A stretch of 64,000 bases of DNA from Dermatemys mawii (lineage: Eukaryota > Chordata > Testudines > Dermatemydidae). The position numbers and the translations under genes are program-made. The notes beneath the pieces were generated by a model, which was not told the DNA's origin, searched no databases, and saw nothing but the letters and a program-made list of their open reading frames with translations. Below are positions 26,886-39,600 of this stretch, piece after piece. The stretch spans positions 1,205,109 through 1,269,108 of the forward strand of contig ML677330.1 of NCBI GenBank assembly GCA_007922305.1, given 5' to 3'. Each line of letters starts with the position of its first letter. The stretch's first letter is position 1.

Positions 26886-29479
26886 TTGATGTGTGCTCTA
26901 GTTTTATTTCACAAAAGTTTCTAGAATAATGAACATACTATATTTGAGACTAATTCAGTATAAACACATTTCATTACCATGCAGCACATTCACTTACATC
27001 ATAAATGAGGTGTGACCAGCAGAAGGCAGTGTTACAATAAATATATATATGCTACTGCTGATTTACAAACTGGTTTGAAATTGGTATTAGAGTTTTGCTA
27101 ACTTCTGACAATACAGCTATTGTTTTCCATAGGCACTTAATTCCAAAGCTATCATGTCAATGTAAACAATCTTATAGAAATAGTTAAAATACTTTGGAGC
27201 CAACTTCTTTCATACATTGCTTTTGCTTTAAAGGTTAGCCTATTCAACATTTGTTACATTGCATTTGTTTCTTAAATTCATCAGAGAATTGTGTTCACAC
27301 TTACCATGTTAACACAGTATTATGCTGAGCTGTGTCCTCGTGAAACAGGGCTCACACACTGTTGAGCAGATAGACATTGCCTCTACAGCAGTTTAGATTA
27401 CATAATTCACTTCAAAACAAGCTTCTAACATTTCTTATTAACCTTTTGTGGGTTGATCATCATTTGGTAGAACAGTTTCTGGTAGGTTCTTAGTAAAACT
27501 TCTGTAGGTATAATAGAAATATCTTTAATTAAATCCCCCTCAAATGTACAAGCAATAATGTCATTTAGTATGTTTTAGTATACAAAATCTGTTGAATGCC
27601 TCTCCAAGTTTACAAAATCCATGTTAAAGGAACCAGCATTGCAAAAAAATATGTTACATCATATGTTTGGATTTTTGTATTTCAAAGTCCTGACTACTTT
27701 ATCTGAATTACAGATTTAGAGCTTTGTTATGTGTGATAGTTATGATAATATGATCACTAAAGGCACAGAGACAGGGAGACTCAAATCCCTTTGAAAATCC
27801 CTTTCTCTATTTCCTACAGCTGCTGCTGGAGTTTAATATCTGATAGAATGATGAAAAAGAACAGGCCGAACTCCAGTTTTAATAAAAATTTTAACAGGTC
27901 TACATATAGTTATGAAAAATGTTATTTGCAATGCCAATCTTTAATAAAATTTTCTTAAACAAAAAAAAATTCCCTATGGGGAACCTGATATGAATATGTT
28001 TTTCATATGTACTATTTAAGGCTGTTTAAAGGTTATGAAAGTGACTGGCAAAGTAAGTTCTATCACAGCACAACAAAACCCAGAATATGCAGTCTCACTT
28101 TTGCATTTAATCAAATAAGTCAGCAAGACCCTTCAATTTGGCAAGTTTATTCTAAAATAAATGTTTTCAGCTTACATAACCAACTTTTCTCCATTAGTTC
28201 TACTAATTCTTGTATGTGCATTATCCCCATTTAAAGACATCAACACACATGAAAGTGATCTTACGGCCATAATGGCATTGCTGTTGAAACCTGTTTACAT
28301 CAAAAGTGTTACAAGTTGCACACTCGTTAAAGCAATATCCTTTTAAATCTATTTCCAGTTGGCAGCATGTTTTACTTACCAAATATTTAATTTATACATG
28401 TGACTAATAACTACATGTATATAGAACAAAGTTAAATTTAATTTAGACTGTATTTTTCTAAACTTCCTAATCTATATGTACACTGTGTGGTCTCAATGAA
28501 TTTAAAATAAAATGTGGGCTCACATATTCAGTAACTACCTGTATATAGCATATCCTTGTTTGTCATAAAAAAAACCTGCCTGGAAATAAAGTTATAAAAA
28601 AAATCTTATGTCCTAATATGTGCTTTATTTACAAGGCAAGTCTTCATGGATGATATAAGGAAACTGGACTGGAAATTAATAATTTCACCTTAAATATATG
28701 AGCTACAACAGAAGAAGAATGAAACATGTACTGTTCCGAATAAGTTAAACACAAACAACAGATTCCTTTGTAATCCTTTTAAACATATGTCCTGAGACTG
28801 TTACTAATATTCCCACTAAGGCTAGTATAACTTTTTTTCTTTGTTACTTATTCTTCATGCTTTCCATTCTCATCCTTTTACTTGCTTTTCATAAATTTGT
28901 ATTTGCATCACTATGATTAGTAATGATCATCTAAGAGTCCTAACTTTGAACAGGCTATGTACATGATATTGACTCCTTAAACAGATGATACCATCTGAAA
29001 GACCACTGATTTCCTTCTCAAATGCATGTAAATCACATCTTCAAAGATAAGCGCCAACAGTGGAAAGAGATCATCCTTACTTCATTCCTAATTCTACATC
29101 AACTGCAAGGAATTTTTTATACTAACATATTCTTGAAGCATTTTAAGAATCTCTACAGCTTTTTTTAAAAAAAGGAGATCTAACTAGGCTTGAAAGAATT
29201 TTTAATCAGTAAATCTGTGTAAACAACAATTTCATTGCACACACACAAAATGATGAAACAATATTTCCATCAATAATAATTCAAGTTTACAGATAGGCAA
29301 ATTAAGAACAGTATTGCTTGAGCATTTAGAGTTTGATTTAAGGATATTTCCTGTTTATATTTTGACAGTAGCGTTAACAATGTGCGTTTTAACAGTTATA
29401 AAGCTTTACGTTTTTGAATCTCAACATCTACTCAATAAATATTTATTATCTGAAACCTCCCACCCATTTCCCAAGACTA

Positions 29480-29579
29480 TGAAAATTTAAATTGATAAAA
29501 TCTAAAAAAAATGCTCAAAGCCCATAATTTCATGCATCTGTGAAAATTTAAATTGCTACAAATAGACAAAATGCTTAAA
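29480..29579. repeat. Imperfect tandem duplication, period 61
   Basis: TGAAAATTTAAATTG starts at both 29480 and 29541, and each is followed by an A-rich stretch leading to AAATGCTCAAA or AAATGCTTAAA. About 40 bp of each unit aligns. Confidence 0.7.
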
Positions 29580-32480
29580 AATAAACATCAATACTATAAA
29601 ATTATTTTAAAAAAATCTTCCAAACCTAATTATAACTATGAATTTTTAGAAGTCGGGCTTTGTCCATGTAGCTGCCAGGTGGAGGGGAAAAGGAGAGGGG
29701 CATGGAGCAATTGCAGCCCAAATCTGAATTCTCTGGCATTTTTAAAGTATTCTCTTATCAATGAAAACTGTCCAACTTACAAAGATGCAGCTAGAAATCC
29801 CACTATTGTAACTAATACCAGCAAATTCAAACAACACATCAGCATTACCGTAATTAAATAATGTTATTAAACATAATCTACCACTCTACCTTAACATATT
29901 ATTCACCTCTGTATTTTAAGGTTTCTGTGAGGGTCGTATTTCCTGTGACCTTAAGTAGGGGATTTGGAAAAATTTGGAGGAATCAAGGTAACAAGAATGT
30001 ATGAAAGAATAATTTATTGCTGTGACCACTTTGTCCTCTGATTTCTGTTTTAGGATTATAGTGGATTACCTTTGTCCAAAACCTATTTTTCATATCCCCA
30101 TGGAAATTAATTGACAAGTTCACAAATAAGTTGGAAAAATAATGAGATCTAATCAATTCTAAAATTCAAAAATTTAACCTCTAATCCCTCTGTGTGCAAG
30201 TCTTGTAAAATATTAGCAATCTCCTCACATATAAAGCTTGCAGATTGAAGTGCATTTTAAATTAGTATAATAAAGAACTTTTAGTGTATTTTCAGTTACA
30301 GAATAATACACATTAAAGTATTTTATTAAAATGGTTCCATGTGTCTATATATTATAGATTCTCGGGAAAAAAATTCTCTACTGTATGATGTTTTCTGATA
30401 TAATATCACTTTATAGTAATTTCTATTCATATTTTTCTTGTAAAACCTGAAAAGCTATGGTTTTGAAAGGATGCAGCAGCAACACTGAGAAGTGCTGTGA
30501 AATTACTTATCATTCCCTTAATCAACAAATTAGTAGTTTGACAAACTATTCACACTTCCATTCAGTAAAATATTTTCGCTAGCAAAAAGAATCAGATTAA
30601 ATCATAAGTGGAGATATATTATACTAAAAATCCATACTTAGATTTTTTTTTTGTTTCAAAAAATTAACTAGTTATCACTTTTTTTACTAAAGTGAAAGTT
30701 GTTGCTGAATCAAGAGTACTTTTTATTTCAGACAAAACAGAATGTTTACCATAAATCATCATTTAGAAGTAGCTATTAACTAGAAAGAGAAAATAGAAAA
30801 AAGCCAGTTTCTCTATTTGCACTGTATTTTAGGTCCCTAAGAATTAGCATAAAATACATCTATAGCTGATTCAGTTGAATACTATTGAAGAAAGTAGATT
30901 AAGCTGATTTTATGAATAATTTTGCAAATGTCTTGGAAGTGCTATTTTAAGAATTTTCATTAACTGTCTTTAAACTTTTTAAAACAATATTTAGGTATGG
31001 GGAGCCTTTTAGTTGCCAGAATTAAGGTAATTGCTATTTTCTTAACTTTAAATGATCTTTTATGACATTAAAATCCATTTAAAAAAAGATGGAAGGAGTT
31101 CTGTGATCCTGACGACAAACAGCAGTCAAAACTGCAAAATAGTGAGAAAGAATCTGTAGAGTACTGAATTTAATACAAACAGTACTCTACAATATTAAAA
31201 CAACATAGAACATAACAATTCTGAAAAAAATGGAAGTGTTTCATACAAGATTTCATCTCCTTGTTTTTTGTTATAAATACTTCATATTTTGTTGAAAAAA
31301 AATAGAATTTGGGGCAGGGAGTTGCACATGCCAGACTCCGAGCATACACTTCTTACTGTGATCATACTAAAAAATAAAATTTTAAGTTGATTAATCAACC
31401 AGTGACATTTTCCAGAAATACTGTATATTCCTATTTCTTAGGGGAGAACATATATTTTCCCCCAAGTTATCACTGCTTCAGGAGATTAATAAACTAGGTT
31501 ATTGGGGAAAGCCATGGTAACAATCTGGCCACCTATGGCTTTTCCTCTTATTACTAAGAAACAGGTGTTAGGAATGCAAAAAATACTTACTATCCCTCAT
31601 TCCCAAATTGTGTGTATTATAAAGTTTCCATAGCAACTACATAGAGTATTATTAAAACCCAAGAAACTAGACAATAAGAGCCCAAAAAGCATGAGTGGCA
31701 TTTCAAGCAAATAATTTGTTATAAAAATGTTTTACTGCATAGAACTGGATTAATGTATATACTTTTCAAACACAGATATTTTAAATTTTAAGTTAATTCT
31801 TTGGGGGCAGAGTCATTCTCTTTCTCGTGTAGAGAAAGTAGCCAGCCCATTTTGTGTATTATCATAATATAAAAAAAAATAAATAATGCCAGTTGATGAA
31901 AACTCTTAAAATTCACATCTTTATGGAAATTTTGTTTCTGCGAAGAAAGCAAATGATTACACTAATTATTTATGCCTAGCTATGACCATTGTTTTGTCAT
32001 GAGTTCAAGTTACTAACAACCACGCTCCACCTCCTGCTCTGTGTTAGAAATGACTTTTTTCCATCCCTAACAAAAACAAGATTGTTTGCTTTTATTGTCT
32101 TTAATTTACTTTTTAAATAGTGCTAAAAAATTTATATAGTAAAATATCCTTCTTTTTCTTTTGTTATTTCTTTAAGGGCCCAGATCCACAAGCTGCTGAG
32201 CACCTTAAAATGAAGTAGTCAATGCCATGCAGGATTGGAACATAGATAAATAAATAGGATGAATCCTAAAGTCTTTACTCAGATAAAATATCTACTCTAC
32301 ACAATAGGAGTTTCACGTAAATATGGACTAAGTAAGGACATAGGGCAAATAATAGTCCCACTGTGTTATTTTGACCCATTAATATGCTTTTATTGTTATA
32401 CATTTTGAATATGTATATTTATGAAAGGTTCTGGGTTTTTTAAAACCTACAAATGACTTACAATATCTAGTTCTGCTACA

Positions 32481-32551
32481 TGGGCTTGATCCAAAGCCCC
32501 CTGAAGTCAATGCAAGTCTATTAACTTCAATGAGCTATGAATCAGAGCCCA
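32481..32551. repeat. Short palindromic repeat
   Basis: TGGGCTTGATCCAAAGCCCC at the left pairs with ATGAATCAGAGCCCA at the right, and CTGAAGTCAATG with CTTCAATGAG in the middle. It is related to 34598-34669. Confidence 0.8.
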
Positions 32552-32689
32552 TGTAATTTAGTTAGTCAGAAGCTGCCTCAACTTGAATCTCACGTGCAAT
32601 AAGAATCATATGAGAACTGAATTTCTCCCTCAATATTTGAATCAACAAATTAGTTTACCAAAAGGTAAAAATTCAAATCTTTGGCACAG

Positions 32690-32808
32690 TCCTGAAAAAA
32701 AAAGTGTGTGAGTAACTTTACTTCTGCAAATAGTCCCATTCATTTACATAAGACAACTCACATGAGTAACTTTACTCATGCATTTAAGTGCTTGCACAAT
32801 TGGGTCTC
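32690..32808. repeat. Palindromic repeat (CTCATGTGAGTAACTTTACT type)
   Basis: Contains TGTGTGAGTAACTTTACT and, further on, CACATGAGTAACTTTACTCA, with AGTCCTG near the left end and a CACAATTGGGTCT end. Part of a cluster of related fold-back repeats between 32690 and 33160; boundaries approximate. Confidence 0.6.
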
Positions 32809-32891
32809 AAGAATGGTTAGTTTTTCCGTATTGTTTACTATATAGATATATATGGAAATGGTCTGTATGATTTACATCCTCTTTGAAACTA

Positions 32892-33007
32892 AGGACTTGA
32901 TCTTGCAAGCACTTACTCATGTCCATAGCTGTACTCATGTGACACCATGGGACTGTTCACAAGAGTTAAGTTACCAACATGCATAAGTGTTTGTAGATTC
33001 AGGACCT
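32892..33007. repeat. Palindromic repeat of the same family
   Basis: AGGACTTGATCTTGCAAGCA at the left is the inverse counterpart of AAGTGTTTGTAGATTCAGGA plus CCT at the right. The centre contains CCATGGGACTGTTCAC. Confidence 0.75.
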
Positions 33008-33084
33008 AAAATTGTTAATGCCACACAAGTGCTGTATTAAGGCTTCATCCTGCAAACACCTACCACTGCCATACCTCAGCGGTG

Positions 33085-33157
33085 CTTATTTCTTTGAACG
33101 ATCCCTTTGAAATCAACAACAGTAAGCCCTTTGCTAAAAAACATTTTCAAGATTGTG
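33085..33157. repeat. 73-bp segment with an inverted copy 490 bp away
   Basis: This segment matches the reverse complement of 33645-33717 with 67 of 73 positions identical and no gaps. The copy at 33645 lies inside a fold-back insertion. This region also carries the reptile repeat start TTCATCCTGCAAACACC just upstream (about 33045). Confidence 0.9.
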
Positions 33158-33584
33158 TTCTAAAGTGCTTCCTACCCTTCCACCTTTGCAGTTTAGATGC
33201 ATGAATCAGAGGAAAGCAGTGGCACAAAGTACTCAGTCCTCTGTGTTAGCTCTCATGATGGAAAGTCAGTCTGAAATCACTGCTTGAAGCAGATGCTCCA
33301 AAAAAGAACAGAATTCATAATAGAAATAATCCTCTCAACCAGTTTGTAACTGCCCAAGGCAAAAAGTTACAATCCAGTCATAAACTACTAATAATAACCA
33401 ATTTCTAGAGGATTATTGATTAAAATTAAAAACTTTACTGAAATATGTATAGCAAACAAGATTCATATGTGTAAGGCTCATATGATATAGGGAGTTTTAT
33501 TGAATTTAGAGTCTCTTTTACTATGATAAACTGCAAACAAAATGAACAATTTCAAATACACTTCTCATCCTTGGTAACATCAGC

Positions 33585-33596
33585 ATTCATTTTGTG
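33585..33596. repeat. 12-bp target-site duplication, left
   Basis: ATTCATTTTGTG, identical to 33780-33791 on the other side of the insertion. Confidence 0.9.
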
Positions 33597-33779
33597 AAAG
33601 CAACAAAGAGTCCTGTGGCACCTTATAGACTAATAGGCGTGTGCCACAATCTTGCAAATGTTCATTAGCAAAGAGCTTACTGTTGTTGATTTCAAAGGGA
33701 CTGTTCAAAGAAATAAGGTGCCACAGGACTCTTTGTCGCTTTCACAGATCCAGACTAACATGGCTACTCCTCTGATACT
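33597..33779. mobile_element. Fold-back SINE-like insertion, 183 bp
   Basis: On the minus strand it starts like a very common reptile repeat (TATCAGAGGAGTAGCCATGT, then TAGTCTGGATCTGTGAAAGC, then CAAAGAGTCCTGTGGCACC). The left part, 33597-33641, is an inverted second copy of the CAAAGAGTCCTGTGGCACC block. Between the arms sits 33645-33717, an inverted copy of 33085-33157. The whole is flanked by an exact 12-bp duplication, longer than hAT elements make and consistent with reverse-transcription-based insertion. An inversion or template switch during insertion would explain the structure; that is inference. Confidence 0.85.
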
Positions 33780-33791
33780 ATTCATTTTGTG
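33780..33791. repeat. 12-bp target-site duplication, right
   Basis: ATTCATTTTGTG, matching 33585-33596 exactly. Confidence 0.9.
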
Positions 33792-36474
33792 GATACTCCG
33801 TCTTCCTATTCCGCCTAAAGTTTTCCTTTCACAAACATGTCTCATTATGTCTGTGATTATAAATACTTATTTGACCATGCCCATCACAGCAACTGGTTAC
33901 ACACTACATCGTATGTGATGGAATGCCTTTTCTTTTTCACACCATTCACAAAGTTTTTCTGTTTGATTGTACTGTTGGGCTGTCATTGTAGGCTTTATCT
34001 TAGTTCTGAAATCAAATGCAGGTCTAGTTAGTCAGTAAATGCAAACCAGAATTAAAATAAGATGACTGCCTTGTTTCATCAAGACATATATATTAATTAA
34101 AACAAAACTAATAGACCTATGAAAACTTGGTTTTCATATAATTTTCTTAGTGCTCACATAGTATGACTGATGGGCTCAGGATAGATGCTTACAATTCTAA
34201 TGTTATAATAATTTTGTATGACAATAAATAGCAGGATTCATATTCCATATGAAAAATAGATACTGTGTATTATCTACTCTGTTATCAGTATGGAATGCTG
34301 CTTTAAGTGAGTGGTACTATTTAGCTAAATGTCTTGAATTCAAAATATGTTTTTGGAATTCTCAAGATAACAATTTTGAGTAAAAGAACAATATTAAAAA
34401 ATTCTTGAGGACATAAAATTGTTTCTCGGTTATAATATTAAATCATTTGAAATCATTCCAAAATTTGCATTCTGAAGCAATCATTAACTCAGAACAACAC
34501 AGCATAGTGCACCCAGACTGTTGTAAAATTATAAGCTTGAAAGGTGAGCTTCAAACACAGCAAAATTATTGCCAGTTCTATCTAGTCACCACTTTATGGC
34601 CTGATCCAAAGCCCATTGAAGTGGACTGAAACACTCTGCATTTACTTTAATGGGTTTTGGATCTAGCACTTAGAGCAGCATGCACTATTGCTCACTAAAA
34701 ATCTTGCCAAGTACCTATATACTGTACATATCAAATTGAAAATGAAATGAGTATGTATATGATATATACCGATATTATATTTTTCCATTGCTACACAGAT
34801 ACATATGAATACTAAGTGCAGATTTTCACCTAGTTTGTTCCCTTACATTCATCTGTTTAACAGTTGTAAGTTAAAGTTTTTGTTCTTAAATGCACATAGA
34901 TCATGATGCATCTTACTAGCCCTTTAATTTGAGATTGAAATACCTAGTTACATGTATACATTCTTTTACCTGAATACTTTGGAAATATTGTATAGATCAT
35001 TAAGATACTATACATCACCAGACAGATATGTTGATGACAACGTTAAGATTTCTTGCTCTTAGAAAGTAACACTGCTCTATATCTGGTTAACTCTTTTTTG
35101 CAAGAACCAACAATTTGCAGTTCATCAAAAATGTATCATCGTAACAGTAAACTAGGATAGTCCCTGTGCCATCTTTGTTTCTTATGTGCATGTATCTCAT
35201 GTTCCCCAAGGACTCATTTTATTCTGTACTATGCGGTTTGGACAGTTAAATTACACAGTCATGGCTCTCACTTCTAAGGGCAATTTAGAGACTCTTGTAT
35301 GTTTTACTAAATTAACCCAATAGGATTATGAAGAATAGTGTAGTGAGGAAGAAGGACCCATGAAAATATGCTTTGAGTTTCTAGCTAATGCCAAATGCTG
35401 GAAAAGAAAGGTAAAATACACAAGAGGGATTTGGATCCCTGAGTATTTCTATGATCATATTACTACAATGCGCAGGGATTATTTATGAGGGAGATCAATT
35501 GCTGTATGTTTTACCTGTGTTTCCTCATATATGCCTATAGCTGATGTCACAGAATATATTTTGCAAAGAGTCTTTTTCAGAATCGATATAAGTTGACTGT
35601 TGGCACTCAGAGAGCACTCATATATATTACAAAATAAATGAATGTGTTTAGTTAATAAACTGTTTTTTTCAATTTTGACTGAACAGGCAGTTCAAAAAAA
35701 GTCACTTTTCTTCTCCTTAGAACTTCAAAATTAGAGATTTATCCTTCTACTTCAGGTCCTGCTACTGTGAAATTAACTGAAATTAATTAATTAATTTTAT
35801 GATGAGCAGATTTTGTTTTACACGTGTATGCTTAATTTCTTAGTATCAGGGATGTCCTTCTCCCATTGAAATGTAAAAAGGAAGTTCACTCCATGTCACT
35901 AATGTGCTTCAAATCATACCCTTCAAATGAGAGACCTGAAACATACCAGAACCGGTAGCTCCCTGCCCCAAATTGCCTGAGTAAATGGGCATTGTGAGGG
36001 AGAACTTACTGCTGTCCATTAAAGGTTGTGATTTTGGCCTTTGGTAGATGGATACAGTTCTCTCTACATATGCAATATTCCCTGGACTTCCTTATGCTTA
36101 CTCTAGGGAATACTGGACATATTAAGATAACATTATCTAAGACCCCAAGTAGAGCCTTGGCTGTATGCTTCTAGAAGGGCGTAAGAGGGGAGCGTTAAGT
36201 AAGAGACCTATGTGACCAACCTGCTTCTTGAGTTCAGGTGCATGGGAGTAACTGAACTAATCCTTAATTCTCCACTCCCTATCAGGAGCATAGGGAGGGG
36301 CAGAGTAGTAGGGCTATACTATGCGCTCTCATACAGCTGATCAGCAGTGGAGGGTACAGAAAAGATGTGTGTCTCTCTAAATCACTATCCCTTCCATGAG
36401 GTGACCCTGAGGTAGCACTGTAAGGCACTATCCCATACTCAGGGCAGACTGTTGAACCAATCTAGCTTTTCATT
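33792..36474. other. Non-coding stretch with one palindromic repeat
   Basis: Apart from the repeat at 34598-34669 nothing is recognised. Region 35940-36450 is less AT-rich without identifiable repeats or exons. Confidence 0.45.
34598..34669. repeat. Short palindromic repeat
   Basis: GGCCTGATCCAAAGCCCATT pairs with AATGGGTTTTGGATCTAGC, an imperfect inverted repeat about 72 bp long. Same family as 32481-32551. Confidence 0.85.
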
Positions 36475-36482
36475 GTGTAAGG

Positions 36483-36646
36483 CAGTGGTTCTGCTGTGGG
36501 CTGCATATGTGGCTCTGTGTGTGTTATGTGGGCCTCATGCACACAACATATATACTACCTGTATGGCCCTAAGAATGTCACATGGGCTGCAGCTGTGTGC
36601 TGAATGGGCCACAATCAGCCAGAAGGCCGTGCATTGAGAACTACTG
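36483..36646. mobile_element. Small non-autonomous hAT-type element, 164 bp
   Basis: The left end CAGTGGTTCT is the inverted partner of the right end AGAACTACTG. The flanks GTGTAAGG (36475-36482) and GTCTAAGG (36647-36654) agree at 7 of 8 positions and carry TA at positions 4-5, as expected for a decayed hAT target-site duplication. No coding capacity. Confidence 0.82.
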
Positions 36647-36654
36647 GTCTAAGG

Positions 36655-39600
36655 CAACTGGCTACTTTTTAAGGATGACAACCAGGGTAAGCATGGGTTG
36701 GGGGAATGGAACCCTCCACCATCCATAGTAAGTAGCAGGATGAATCATACCCATGAGTCTTTTGGCCAATGGATTTACCTCATCTCTAGAGGTAGTGGTC
36801 ATGCCTCCACACTCTGCAGACTCACCAAGAAAGCTGCCATGCAAAAGAACTCTCTGGCATGTATAAGGTGCAGAGTCCCCTTCCACTGCCTCTCCATAAC
36901 TTGTTCCCTCCACCTCTCCCACATAGAATCATACGTGCTCAGGTGGATTTTGGGTCATGTGCACCCTTGCAGGAGATCAGCATTTGGTTCTAAAAAAGTC
37001 CTCCTGGGCTTCTACATTTCCTGGAATCTTCCAGCACAAGTTCTGCTGTATTTTGTGGCTTACACTGCTGTGAGTGAATTTATTGTATAGCAATATATTC
37101 TACAGTGATAAAAACGGTGAAGACTCACATGTGCACATACACATCTTGTCCTGACTTCGCTGAGTTTGGAATGCATACTGAAGGCAGAATTAGGCCTTTT
37201 GATATCAAAGTTGGATCCATCAGTAAACTGAGGAAAACTGTAAGGACCAAATTCTGCTATTACATGGGCTCATTTAGGCTCATGTATATACATCTAAGGA
37301 CAGAATTTTGCACTAAGATGTTTAGTTAGGATATGATATACTGACAATATGACTGGTATAGAAACAGTTAACTAGCTACAGTACCTTCAAAGAATGAGGG
37401 AGCACTAAGAGGATAATATCTAGGTTACCAGCAGAAAGTAGTACTCCATGTTAATTTTTTTCACATTGGAGAAAAATATTTTAAGTTAATACATTTACCT
37501 GAGGCAAACATTAAACTTTAACAACTTTAATATCTACTCAGAACATCTTAAAACGGACTACAAAACATAACATCTTTTCTATTGTATTCATTGTATTCAG
37601 CTGTAGAAGAACTATTTCTGTAAAATACCCTGAGGGAAAGCAGCAATACACTTCTAATAAAAACAAACCATATATACCAAATGAAGTTTAGAGGTGTTGA
37701 TCTTGCTTTAAAATTAAGAAAAAAGCTTGACAAAATAATGTGTATCACTTTTAAAAAAAATAGATTTTACAAAATTTCACTTTTGTGCTTTCATTTTTTT
37801 CCTTTCTCTAAATTTAGCTGGGTTTGGTTGACAAGTTGGAATATTTATGCTTAGAGTTAAGTGGCAGGTCTTAGAAACTAGTTTGCATCTGAATGACAGT
37901 TCATTCCATTCCATTTTATGAAGGGAGTAGCCCATAATTTATAGACTATGACTCACCATGCCACTGCAGCTGTGACTTAGAGACTAATTTTCTACTGTAC
38001 AGAGAAAAATTGTTGTTTCCTAGGCCTATGTGCTAGCATTTATTCATTAGTAAGATCTAAACATTTCCAGTATATCCCATCCGCTGTCTAGGAGTTTGAA
38101 AAGAGAATTCCTTTACACCACGCGCGCACGCGCGCGCGCACACACACACACACACACCCCTACCCGAGCAAATCATTGATAATTTGGTTCAGTAGCCAAA
38201 CTGAAAAATTCCCAACAAAATTCTGGATCATTTTGAAGTGAAACTGATTTTTTTTTCTGTCTCCCTCCCCCTTCTCAGTGAAACAAAAGCAAAAGTCATT
38301 TGGGTTGATCCAAACATAAAATTGCTATTTATATCTATTCAAAATGACATTTTTCTAAATGAGCCATTTCAACATTTCCAAGCTTTTTCTTTTAATTTTT
38401 TTCCAGACAAAACTATTTGTCAAATGAAGACTGAAATCTCAGATAGCTTTGGTCCCCTGAAAAAAAATGCATTTTCAATGAATTTGTTATTGACTGAAAA
38501 AAAATTCAACCAGTTCTAACCCAGACACCTCTCTGCTTTCCATTGATGCCTCTGGCTTAAGGTAAATTGTTGAAAATAATTAGGGAAACATAATATTGAA
38601 AATTTCCAGTGTCGTATCTCAGAGACACAGCAGCATTGCTGAACATTTCAGAAGCCATCTTTGGCTCGTATGTCTTTATTATCATTAAATTATTAGTGAA
38701 ACTGGGCTACTTAAAATAGATAATAGTTTAGATTTTTTTAAAGATAGTTGATCACAATATGTTCTGTTGTAAAGAGCAAGAGTAATCATGATTTCCAAAG
38801 AATATTTTTATTTTGGGAATCTCTCCAAGAGGCAACATCACAATCTCACTATACACAGTACACATATATAGATAGATGTGTCGTGCATCAGATGAAATTA
38901 ACAAGTTGTAATAATTGAATAGTTACCCAAAGTTAAGAATTCTTAATAACCTTTCTTCATTCTATTATTTTAAAACTAACAAAACCCCCACAAAGCTTGC
39001 TACAAGAGTTCCCACGTAAACCAGAACCAAATTCAAAGCAATATACCAAATACATGAAACAGAAAAATTACACAACATCGCAGTCTATTTTTATTGGCAT
39101 CTAAAATGATATTCCAAACCTAAATGTACACTGAGGGTATTTTTAACAGTCTTGTTGTAGGGATATGAACAGTTTTAAAATTGATTCAGCAATATTCTTA
39201 ATGCAAATGTCATGCAGAATTATCAATATATTTTAAATATCAAGTCATTTTAAGGCACCTTACAATTCAACTTATCCATGTCATTTAATGTAAATATTTC
39301 TGTATTTGTTTACATTTGTTTTAAGATGATGAATGATGAGGGAAAATTATTTCTGACAGCAGTTTATAATATATAATAGTGCAATAATGCTGGACTTGCA
39401 ATTCTAATTACATAAGACCCAATCATGGAGTACAAAGAGATTCCGCTGTTGTGACAATATTACCATCTGAATGGAACAGCCATGTCTTTAATATTATGGT
39501 TGAAGTTTGCTTCTGTGCAAGGCCTATGCACCATGTAAGTCCTACTTAAGTCCTAGCTGGGACTTACATAATACATAGACCTTTCAATGGTCATCTATAC

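Larger units (their letters stand above)
25543..32480. other. Long AT-rich, repeat-poor non-coding stretch
   Basis: Nearly 7 kb in which I recognise no LINE, SINE or DNA transposon except a 17-bp (CA)n at 26869-26885 and an imperfect 61-bp-period duplication at 29480-29579. No exon with good splice signals and a protein-like frame is seen. The low repeat content is compatible with functional constraint but could also be very old decayed sequence. Confidence 0.5.

Noticed and set aside
33085..33157. CRISPR-like or phage-like repeat structures
   Set aside because: Repeats here are inverted and interspersed without regular spacers, and the window is vertebrate DNA.
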